NCBI GenBank assembly: GCA_017510875.1
Contig: JAFWLX010000138.1
Coordinates: forward strand, 1-13,061
Direction of reading: 5' to 3'
Length of the DNA stretch: 13,061 nucleotides
Source: Atopobiaceae bacterium
GTDB lineage: Bacteria > Actinomycetota > Coriobacteriia > Coriobacteriales > Atopobiaceae
Shown here: positions 1 through 6,834 of the stretch, piece after piece
Layout of the letters: the number at the start of each line of letters is the position of its first letter
Position numbering within the stretch: position 1 is the first letter of the stretch
Program-made: the position numbers and the translations under genes
The notes under the pieces: generated by a model
Seen by the model: only the letters and a program-made list of their open reading frames with translations
Databases searched by the model: none
What the model was told of the DNA's origin: nothing

Positions 1-118
1 CAAACAGGTCCTCGCTAAGCGCCGCGCCGACGGGCGGAGCAGCCTCAGAGTCGTCCCGAGGGTAGCCGTCCGGCTGGACCCTGAGGGCGCCACCCCCAAG
101 TCCCCCTCCGCTGCGGCT
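1..118. other. Window edge, no assignable gene
   Basis: GC-rich edge sequence downstream of the phosphatase stop codon. On the minus strand a GTG at 93-91 follows a GGAGG-like stretch and stays open for 31 codons to the edge, giving an arginine-rich peptide with no recognisable domain. The phosphatase's own frame also stays open past its TAG but has no start codon. I see no intrinsic terminator: short G/C inverted repeats exist near 66-95 but no T-run follows. This could be the start of another minus-strand gene or an intergenic stretch; the visible part is too short to decide. Confidence 0.3.
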
Positions 119-2728
119 CTACCAGACCTTTCTGAACGCCACCACGTTGGTGTCGTTGTCACGCACGTAGCTCATGTCGTCGGTGCTCTGCTTTGCCATG
201 TAGATGCCCAGGCCACCTATCTTGGCTTCCTCTACAGAGGAGGGACTGGTGGGGTCGGCGTATTCAAGTGGGTTAAACGGCACGCCCCAGTCGGTGAGGC
301 TTACGGTGATGGAGTTGGGATTGGCGTTGTACATATAGTCCACGCGCACCTTACCGGGACGTTCCTCTTCGGCGTAGGCATAGTGGCACACGTTGACAAA
401 CAGCTCCTCAAGCGCAATGTCCAACTTGTTCTGCACCGTTATGGGACACAGACGGTTAGCCAGCTCTTGGTTCAAGAACCCTACTACCTCGCGAAGATGG
501 TCGAGCGTGGCATCCACCGTAAGCGAGCCCGTAGCCTCAGGCGGCACGCCGTACTCCAACGCGAGCATGGTGATGTCGTCTGACTGCTCGGCACCAGCAG
601 CCCAAGTACGAAGCTCGTCCCGCATTTCCTGTATCAGCGTGCGCGGGTGCATGTGGGCGTTCTCTTGCAAAAAAGCCTCCAGACGCTCGTCGCCGTATTG
701 CTCCTCTGCCAGATTGAAGGCCTCGTTTACGCCATCTGTGTACAAAAACAGCTGGTCGCCAGGGGTAAGCGTAAGCGTCTGCGTCTTGTACTTGGCCGCA
801 TCGAAGACGCCCATGAACAGGCCACACTTCTTCTTGAGCCACGTCCATTGCCCGTCGTGTCGCAGCAGCGGCGGGTTATGCCCGGCGTTCACGTACACCA
901 GCTCGCCGGTCTTGTAGTCGAGCACGGCCGCCCACACCGTTACAAACATCTGTGCATCGTTAGCCTGGCACAGGTGCCAGTTGGCCGTTTGCATGGCAAT
1001 GCTTAAGTCCATGCCCACCTGAATGTTATTGGCGATCTCGGTCTTGGCCGCCATCATAAAGAGTGACGCAGGAATCCCCTTGCCTGCCACATCGGCAATG
1101 AGAAAGCCCAGCTTGTGATCATCGATGAGGAAGAAGTCGTAAAAGTCGCCACCCACCTCGCGCGCTGCCCTCATGGATGCATAGATGTCAAAGGCGTCCA
1201 CATCGGGGAATGGCGGAAACACCCGGGGCAGCGCGGACTCTTGGATGGCCTTGGCCGTAGCAAGATCACGATCGTTGCGCGCAGCCTCGGCGGCAATGGC
1301 CTTCTTAAGCGAACCCACCGTGGCATTGATACCAGCCGAGAGGTGCGAGAACTCAACAGTGTCCTGCGCCTTGACCTTTTGGTCAAGGTCGCCCTGCGTA
1401 ATGAGCTCGAGCGTGTCGTTGGTCTCGTCAATGCTGCGTACCACTACGTTTTTAAGCAAAAGTGTCGCCTGGGCATACACTGCCGCAAACAGGGCAAGAA
1501 ACACGCCCGAGACTACAATCACCATAATGGGGCGCCATTGATACACCTCTGACTGCGGTATGGCCGCCATCAGCTGGTAGGCACCCTGATGCGCCATGCG
1601 TGCATAGCTCAGCTCTGCCGCACGAGCGTAGCCTAGCTCGCCGCCTTCCATGTACCAGGTGACAGAACGAGTAGCCTCGTAAATAGCGGGGTCAAAGCCG
1701 GAAACCATGCCTGAACCCACCACGTCCTCAAAGCGCTGTCCCAAAATGCTGGCATTGTTTGACGAGACAACAGTACCATCCTCAGCCACAACGGTAAGGC
1801 CCCTCTTGCCCAGTAGCAGACTGGTAGCCACGCCTCCAATGGAGCTGGCATGCAGATCCTCGAGCATGGCGGCAGGCATGTTGACACGGCTCTGTACGCT
1901 TTCAAGCAGGCTGTCTCGCTCCTCAAGCTGGCCCGCAAGGTAGTCAAGCTGCGCCTGCATCTGTCTCTCGGCCGTGTTGCGGCACACAATGGAAACGGCC
2001 GTGTAGGTTCCCGCTGCGCACAGCAGGTAAGCGGCGCACACCACGGCAAAGAGCCAACCCTGAAAGCGCTGGCGCAGGGTACGGTTGTCCTTGGTGGCGT
2101 GGGCCTGCTGCCAGACTGCTGCCACCAAGAAAACCAAAGCGGACGTAAGGACAAAGTTGGCAAGAAACTGGGAGAAGAGCTCTTTGTGGCCCGTGAGGTC
2201 CGAAATGATCTCTTTGGGTATCTCAAGGTTTATCAGCGAGTTTATGAGACTTGCAAACGTGGAGAAGAGCATGGTGAAGACAGCCGAGGCAACGGCACAG
2301 GCTGCCAAGAGTTCCACCACATCCTTCCAGGCTGCGTCGTAAGTGCGCCGACTGGCGGCCGCAAAGACCAAGCCCATCAGCAGTCCCATGAAGCCAAAGA
2401 GCACCACCGAGTTGATTGGAACGGCAAAGTACTGCTCGTACACGTCAAGCGGAAGAAGAGTTGCATGCAGCCACTCCGCCGCTCCGGCAAGCACGCCCAC
2501 CAGCGTTGCCGCCAGCGGACCCAGTAGCAGGGCGCATGCCGTGATGGGCGCAAGCACTCCAACAAGATGCGCGTCGCCAACCACAAAGTAGTTGGTCTGC
2601 GTGGCAACCATGGCCCCCGAGAGCAGCGCAAGCATGCCTGCGACTGTACGGCGCACCATAGCATCCGAGTCAGCCATAAGCCCTCGCCATGCTATGAGGG
2701 GAGGTTGCTTCTTGTGCGTATCGTCCAC
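119..2728 (-). CDS. Membrane-bound SpoIIE-type PP2C phosphatase with HAMP and C-terminal GHKL ATPase domain
   Basis: An 869-residue protein. Several N-terminal membrane helices (about 30-245) are followed by a probable extracytoplasmic sensor segment (250-395), another helix (399-426), a HAMP-like linker (430-490, ITQGDLDQ) and a SpoIIE/PP2C serine phosphatase domain (500-720). Visible phosphatase motifs are EVGGDFYDFF near 525, IADVAGKGIPAS, TDGVNEA near 664 and QSDDITML near 716; their acidic residues are the metal ligands in this family. The C-terminus (725-869) is a GHKL/RsbW-like ATP-binding domain with an N-box (ALEELFVN near 775), a DWGVPFNP box and a GGLGIYM box. By family knowledge such proteins dephosphorylate STAS-type antagonists in partner switching. 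The GTG at 2728 is chosen because AAAGGAG lies 5 bases upstream (2740-2734). A longer frame from a GTG at 2902 would translate straight through two palindromes. The gene lies downstream of the ABC ATPase and is probably co-transcribed with it. Function confident; signal and target unknown. Confidence 0.92.
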   Translation of the reverse strand: MDDTHKKQPPLIAWRGLMADSDAMVRRTVAGMLALLSGAMVATQTNYFVVGDAHLVGVLAPITACALLLGPLAATLVGVLAGAAEWLHATLLPLDVYEQYFAVPINSVVLFGFMGLLMGLVFAAASRRTYDAAWKDVVELLAACAVASAVFTMLFSTFASLINSLINLEIPKEIISDLTGHKELFSQFLANFVLTSALVFLVAAVWQQAHATKDNRTLRQRFQGWLFAVVCAAYLLCAAGTYTAVSIVCRNTAERQMQAQLDYLAGQLEERDSLLESVQSRVNMPAAMLEDLHASSIGGVATSLLLGKRGLTVVAEDGTVVSSNNASILGQRFEDVVGSGMVSGFDPAIYEATRSVTWYMEGGELGYARAAELSYARMAHQGAYQLMAAIPQSEVYQWRPIMVIVVSGVFLALFAAVYAQATLLLKNVVVRSIDETNDTLELITQGDLDQKVKAQDTVEFSHLSAGINATVGSLKKAIAAEAARNDRDLATAKAIQESALPRVFPPFPDVDAFDIYASMRAAREVGGDFYDFFLIDDHKLGFLIADVAGKGIPASLFMMAAKTEIANNIQVGMDLSIAMQTANWHLCQANDAQMFVTVWAAVLDYKTGELVYVNAGHNPPLLRHDGQWTWLKKKCGLFMGVFDAAKYKTQTLTLTPGDQLFLYTDGVNEAFNLAEEQYGDERLEAFLQENAHMHPRTLIQEMRDELRTWAAGAEQSDDITMLALEYGVPPEATGSLTVDATLDHLREVVGFLNQELANRLCPITVQNKLDIALEELFVNVCHYAYAEEERPGKVRVDYMYNANPNSITVSLTDWGVPFNPLEYADPTSPSSVEEAKIGGLGIYMAKQSTDDMSYVRDNDTNVVAFRKVW

Positions 2729-2733
2729 GTGGG

Positions 2734-2740
2734 CTCCTTT
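2734..2740 (-). promoter_or_regulatory. Ribosome binding site deciding the phosphatase start
   Basis: AAAGGAG on the minus strand, followed by a 5-base spacer (CCCAC) and GTG at 2728. This is a far better site than anything before the upstream in-frame GTG at 2902, and it places the start after the palindrome pair. Confidence 0.75.
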
Positions 2741-2764
2741 TGCCAGAAGACTGGGACTTGCCGT

Positions 2765-2805
2765 GACAACGTGGATTGGGGGACCATCCCTTAATCCACG
2801 TTGTC
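2765..2805. repeat. Palindrome 1a, imperfect copy of the GTGGATTGGGGGAC element
   Basis: Perfect 13-base arms GACAACGTGGATT (2765-2777) and AATCCACGTTGTC (2793-2805) flank a 15-base centre. The centre can extend the stem by G-C and G-T pairs when read on the plus strand. It is a degenerate sibling of the perfect palindrome at 2840-2876, 34 bases away. No T-run follows on either strand, so it does not look like a classic intrinsic terminator; it resembles a REP/REPIN-type dispersed intergenic repeat. Confidence 0.85.
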
Positions 2806-2839
2806 GAAATTGCTCCACCATCCTGTAGTATCTCTTTGA

Positions 2840-2876
2840 CAACGTGGATTGGGGGACGGTCCCCCAATCCACGTTG
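2840..2876. repeat. Palindrome 1b, perfect 18-bp arms
   Basis: Arms 2840-2857 (CAACGTGGATTGGGGGAC) and 2859-2876 are exact reverse complements around a single G at 2858. It lies between the ABC ATPase stop (2907) and the phosphatase start (2728), paired with the degenerate copy 1a. A transcript through both copies would fold into two strong hairpins. These could protect the upstream message end or lower phosphatase expression relative to the transporter. That role is inferred; the symmetry is directly visible. Confidence 0.9.
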
Positions 2877-2906
2877 GGCGGTTGCGCCCCCGTCGCAGGC
2901 ACCTGT

Positions 2907-4007
2907 CTAGATCATGAAGCGCACCAGGCCAGGTTCTAGCAGCTCTACCTTCTTGCAGACGCCGCGCACAATGGAGAGCGACAGATCGTCATCCACCATG
3001 TCAAAGAGGTTGGGCACCTCGAGCAGCGGGCCGCGGTAGTCAACCAAGAGCTCCATGTCCACACCACCCTCGCCGGCGGCAATCGACACCTTCACGTTGG
3101 GATCGGCAACCCCGACCTTACGGGCGATCCCCCGCAGCAGGTTGAGTACAGCCTCCTCCACCACAAGCTTGCAGGAGTTTGCGGCGTGCCGGCCCATAAA
3201 CTGCCGCTGGCAGTACGCGTCAAGAGAGGCCTGCAGCGCTGGGATGTCCGGCGTTATCGAGTGCATCTCCCACTCCCAGTTGCGCACACGGAAGACAAAG
3301 TCGTGCGTCTCTTGGCGCAGCGGATGCTCAAAGATCTGCTCGGGCGGGCCCGCCTCCCACAGCTCGCCGCGGTCCATGTAGAACACGCGGCTGCTGGCGT
3401 CGCGCGCAAAGCGCATCTCGTGCGTGACCACCAGCATGGTAAGGCCGCGCTCGGCAAGGCCGGTGATAACCGAGAGCACCTCGCTCACCATCTGTGGGTC
3501 AAGCGCGCTGGTTGGCTCGTCAAACAGCAGGATCTTGGGATCCATGGCCAGACCGCGCGCAATGGCCACGCGCTGACGCTGGCCACCCGATAGCTCCTGG
3601 GGCCAGTTGAGCGCCTTGTCACGCAGGCCCACCGTCTCGAGCAATCCCAAGGCGCGGTCATAGGCCTCCTGCTTTGAGAGGCCCAGCTTGTCCATGGGCG
3701 CCATCATCAGGTTCTCGACCACCAGCTTATGGTTGAACAGCGCATAGTTCTGAAACACCATGCCCATCTTTTGACGCATCTTTGGCAGGTCGGTGGCTGG
3801 ATCGCACATGTCCACACCATCCACCAGAATGGTGCCACTCGTGGGCGTCTCAAGCCGATTAAGGCAGCGGATGAAGGTTGACTTTCCTGTGCCCGACGGC
3901 CCAATGATAGAGATGACCTCGCCCGCCTCGACGGTGGCGTTGAAGTCTTTGAGCGGCGTGGCGTTTGGGTACTCCTTGCGCAGGTGCTCGACCTCTATGA
4001 GACTCAT
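2907..4007 (-). CDS. Amino-acid-type ABC transporter ATPase fused to a GHKL/RsbW-like ATPase domain
   Basis: 366 residues. Positions 1-245 are a complete polar-amino-acid (GlnQ-type) ABC ATPase: Walker A GPSGTGKST (36-44), Q-loop MVFQNYALF, signature LSGGQRQRVAIARGLA (139-154), Walker B ILLFDEP (159-165) and switch histidine THE (H196). GlnQ-type proteins usually end near 240-250; here about 120 residues follow. The tail (247-366) has KLVVEEAVLNLL (280-291), like the N-box of histidine-kinase/anti-sigma ATPases, then VDYRGPLLEVPNLF and DDLSLSIVRGV. These align in order and spacing with the ATPase domain of the neighbouring phosphatase, but the glycine-rich boxes are degraded, so the tail may bind ATP poorly or be a scaffold. 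The start ATG overlaps the permease stop (ATGA), a translational-coupling arrangement. The ATPase powers import with the permease; the tail's role is inferred to be regulatory. Confidence 0.93.
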   Translation of the reverse strand: MSLIEVEHLRKEYPNATPLKDFNATVEAGEVISIIGPSGTGKSTFIRCLNRLETPTSGTILVDGVDMCDPATDLPKMRQKMGMVFQNYALFNHKLVVENLMMAPMDKLGLSKQEAYDRALGLLETVGLRDKALNWPQELSGGQRQRVAIARGLAMDPKILLFDEPTSALDPQMVSEVLSVITGLAERGLTMLVVTHEMRFARDASSRVFYMDRGELWEAGPPEQIFEHPLRQETHDFVFRVRNWEWEMHSITPDIPALQASLDAYCQRQFMGRHAANSCKLVVEEAVLNLLRGIARKVGVADPNVKVSIAAGEGGVDMELLVDYRGPLLEVPNLFDMVDDDLSLSIVRGVCKKVELLEPGLVRFMI

Positions 4008-5557
4008 TGCTCCACAACCCCCTCTACCTTGCGCGGCTTGTTGGTCACGTCAATGCGCGAAACGGCCTTGGCCAATATTCTTGCCAGCAGGCGGCAGACC
4101 ACAAAGTAAATGATGGCAGTTGCAACGAGCGGGAAGAACGCATCCATCGTGCGGCTGCGAATGAGGTCGCTTGCACGCGTAAGGTCTTGCACGGCAATGT
4201 AGCCCACAATCGAGGTGTCCTTGACCAAGCTCACAAACTGGCCCATAAGCTGCGGCAAAAACTGCTGTGCCGCTTGCGGGAAGATGATCTTCTGAAACAC
4301 CTCGCTGCTGGTATAGCCCAGCGCTAGGCCCGTCTCTTCCTGTATGACATCAATGCCCGAGACCGCTGTCCACATGGTAGAGCCCGATGTGGCACCAAAG
4401 GCCAAGGTAAAGGCCAGTATGGCCACCAGCTCGCCCGCAATGTCAAGCGAACCAAACACCACGTAGTACAACACCATGAGCACCACCACAAGCGGCACGC
4501 CACCCATAAGCGCCTGGTAGTAGTCCACCAACTTGGCCAGCCACCTTATGCCACTGCGTCGAGCGAGCACAGTGGCAAAGCCCAGAAGCGTCCCCAACAC
4601 ACCCGAGCACACGCTGATGAGTGCGGTGACACCTAGGCCGCTTGCGATAAGCTTCCAGCGCTTCTCCTCAACAAAGGTCCGGTTAAACGACTCGGCCAAA
4701 CCGGCAAAAAAGCTGCTGTCAACGGCATTGGCGCCCTGAGCCTTCACGATGACTGCGATGTAGCACGGCATGACCTGTCTGGTAAAGTCAACCATCTTGG
4801 CACGCTCGGGCGTGTTGGTGAGCGTGCCGCCAAAGTCCACCTTGCCTGCCTGCACGCTAGCAAAGATGGCATCCATGGTAATGGCCGAAACATCAAGGTG
4901 ATAGCCCAGCTCTTTGGCAATGAGCAGGGCTAGCTCGACATCGTAGCCCGTAGGCTTTCCTCCTGGACCAGCGTAGCTAAAGGGCTCGAGCACGCCCGAG
5001 GTGGCAAACTTGAGGGTGCCGTTAGGGGCGGGCCAGTCCTGCTTGGGCAGGGTCTTGGTGCTCTCGTCGGTGCCCACCCACTTGGCTGTAAGCGCCTCGA
5101 TGGTGCCATCCTGCTCAAACTTCTCTATCACCTGGTCAAACTTGTCCACCAAAGGACTGCCCTTGGGGAAGAAGTACGCCTCCTCGATGGCGTCCACATA
5201 CTCGGGGAGCAGGGCCACCGTGCCGTTCTTGCGGTTGACCACCAGTTGGCAACAGTACGAGATCTGCACTGCAGCGTCGGCCTTGTCGGCCTCCACGGCC
5301 GCCACGCAATCGGGCAGGCTGGCATAGAAGTCCTCGCTGGTGCCATCTATCTTGGCCTGCACACGCTGGTCGTATACGCTGCCGTTCACGTAGGCAAAGC
5401 GCTTGCCGGCAAGCTCTTCGAGCGTTTGGTATATGGGCACCGGCTCTGCGCCCTCGGCCCGCACGTAAACCGGCATGCCAGCCAAGACAAGGATAGGGAC
5501 CAGCGTTAGCACAACGGCTAAAAGCGCAATCCGTTGGGGTGGTCTTCGTGTGCTCAT
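4004..5557 (-). CDS. Amino-acid ABC transporter: substrate-binding domain fused to permease
   Basis: 517 residues. An N-terminal signal or anchor helix (about 9-30) precedes two segments resembling the two lobes of a SBP_bac_3 binding protein, apparently in reversed order. Residues 46-162 look like lobe 2 (AGKRFAYVNGSVYDQRV, then QVIEKFEQDGTIEALTAKWVG, normally a C-terminal end). Residues 181-272 look like lobe 1 (LKFATSGVLEPFSY, GYDVELALLIAKELG, TNTPERAKMVDFT, with R252 at the usual carboxylate-binding position). A HisM/GlnP-type permease domain follows (about 303-500) with an EAA loop, EETGLALGYTSSEVFQKIIFPQAA (407-430, shown here in part as ETGLALGY and IIFPQAA). The ATG at 5557 has GGGAG 5 bases upstream; an in-frame ATG at 5569 has none. 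Lobe 2 lacks the aspartate usually contacting the ligand amino group. Likely imports a polar amino acid or related solute; substrate unknown. Confidence 0.9.
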   Translation of the reverse strand: MSTRRPPQRIALLAVVLTLVPILVLAGMPVYVRAEGAEPVPIYQTLEELAGKRFAYVNGSVYDQRVQAKIDGTSEDFYASLPDCVAAVEADKADAAVQISYCCQLVVNRKNGTVALLPEYVDAIEEAYFFPKGSPLVDKFDQVIEKFEQDGTIEALTAKWVGTDESTKTLPKQDWPAPNGTLKFATSGVLEPFSYAGPGGKPTGYDVELALLIAKELGYHLDVSAITMDAIFASVQAGKVDFGGTLTNTPERAKMVDFTRQVMPCYIAVIVKAQGANAVDSSFFAGLAESFNRTFVEEKRWKLIASGLGVTALISVCSGVLGTLLGFATVLARRSGIRWLAKLVDYYQALMGGVPLVVVLMVLYYVVFGSLDIAGELVAILAFTLAFGATSGSTMWTAVSGIDVIQEETGLALGYTSSEVFQKIIFPQAAQQFLPQLMGQFVSLVKDTSIVGYIAVQDLTRASDLIRSRTMDAFFPLVATAIIYFVVCRLLARILAKAVSRIDVTNKPRKVEGVVEQ

Positions 5558-5614
5558 GTTGGCTCCCATTCTGCGCGGAACAATGTGCGTGGGACTCTGG
5601 AACAGAGAGACGGG

Positions 5615-6769
5615 CTACTCGACAGGGTGCTCTGCCAGTGTGTTCGAGATGGCAGGCATGATAACCTTTTTGCGTGAACCGCCTGGCTCAAGCACGTATG
5701 ATGTGCCATCAAAGGTGGCGCGATCGCCAAAGGCCTCCTTAAGCACCTCTGCTGCGGCCTCGTTCGAAGGCACCAGATAGTTTATTGAAACATCGTCGTG
5801 GAATACGGAGACCTGCGCAAACGCCATCTTGACATCAAGCGGCACAAGCTGCGACTCCATAATCTCCTTCATCTGCTGTGCCAGATCTTTTGCCGCCTCT
5901 TCGTCATACGCATTCACACAGCCAATGGCAAAGCGGGTACCAGCACTTTCGTAAACCTTGACATCAGAGAGGAAGATCTCTTCCTTGGTCATGCCCTCGT
6001 ACGACAAGGATGCCTTATGCATCTGGGTGTAGAATTCGTCCAAGTTGTCAAAGCTGGCAATCTTGGAAAGGGCCTTGACCGCCTCTTTATCTGCCGTGGT
6101 GGCGTTCTTGAGATTTACGGTGTCAGAGAGAATGGCGCCAACCAGCAGTTTTGCAGTTTGGGGGTCTATCTCCACACCAAAGTTGCAGTAGCGCATCCAC
6201 ACGATGGTGGCCGTAGAACCCAGCGGACGGGCGTCATAGACAATCGGGTTGACGACCGAGACGGTACCGACACCGTGATGATCTATGATGCTCACAATAT
6301 GAGCATCCTCAAGGCCGTTGGCAGACTGCTCGTAATCGGCGTGATCAACAAGGACCATGTACTTTTCGGATGCGTCTTCGAGCACCTCGGGTGTGGGAAC
6401 GCCCACCGTGTCAAGTACGTATGCGGTTTCCTTGTTGATGGGTCCCAGGATAACTGCCTGTGCCTTGTAGCCCAGCTTCTCAAGGAGACGGGCATAGGCA
6501 ATTGCGCAGCACACGGTATCTGTATCTGGGCTTTTGTGGCCGGTTACATAGATGGTTTGACCCTCTTCTATATCGAGACCCTCAAACTCGCTTTTGGCAA
6601 GAGCGATGTTGAACTCTTGCTCGGCTGCCATCTGCTTTTCTAAGCGCGCAGTCGCACTGTTGCTACCCGCCTGATAACAACCAAAGCCCACTACCGCCAG
6701 AGCCACCAACGCGGCGACAATCCACGCCACGCTCGGCATTGCTAAGCCAGAACTTTTTTCATCCTGCAT
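5615..6769 (-). CDS. Membrane-tethered DHH-family (family II, Mn-type) inorganic pyrophosphatase-like protein
   Basis: 384 residues. The DHH/DHHA2 body matches family II pyrophosphatases along its length: GHKSPDTDT (77-85, metal-binding H78, D82, D84), VDHA (141-144), IIDHHGVG (161-168), RPLGSTATIV (181-190), AILSDTVNLKNAT (212-224) and the C-terminal SRKK (365-368). Known members hydrolyse PPi in the cytosol and are about 310 residues long. This one adds about 70 N-terminal residues containing a single hydrophobic helix (14-33) and a charged linker. Two family signatures are altered: the usual DHN is DHA, and SRKKQ is SRKKV. The charge pattern round the helix does not clearly fix which side the enzyme faces. 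The start ATG has GAGGAG 7 bases upstream. It lies 57 bases before the permease fusion, so co-transcription with the transporter genes is likely. Pyrophosphatase activity is probable; another phosphoesterase substrate is possible. Confidence 0.88.
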   Translation of the reverse strand: MQDEKSSGLAMPSVAWIVAALVALAVVGFGCYQAGSNSATARLEKQMAAEQEFNIALAKSEFEGLDIEEGQTIYVTGHKSPDTDTVCCAIAYARLLEKLGYKAQAVILGPINKETAYVLDTVGVPTPEVLEDASEKYMVLVDHADYEQSANGLEDAHIVSIIDHHGVGTVSVVNPIVYDARPLGSTATIVWMRYCNFGVEIDPQTAKLLVGAILSDTVNLKNATTADKEAVKALSKIASFDNLDEFYTQMHKASLSYEGMTKEEIFLSDVKVYESAGTRFAIGCVNAYDEEAAKDLAQQMKEIMESQLVPLDVKMAFAQVSVFHDDVSINYLVPSNEAAAEVLKEAFGDRATFDGTSYVLEPGGSRKKVIMPAISNTLAEHPVE

Positions 6770-6834
6770 GTGCTCACTCCTCGTTTACTCGGCGATACTG
6801 CCTACCTGCAACATAATAGTGTTTGCAAGCAGAA

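Noticed and set aside
2729..2902. N-terminal extension of the phosphatase by 58 residues from a GTG at 2902
   Set aside because: It would translate two palindromic repeats and has no good ribosome site, whereas GTG 2728 has AAAGGAG at 5 bases.
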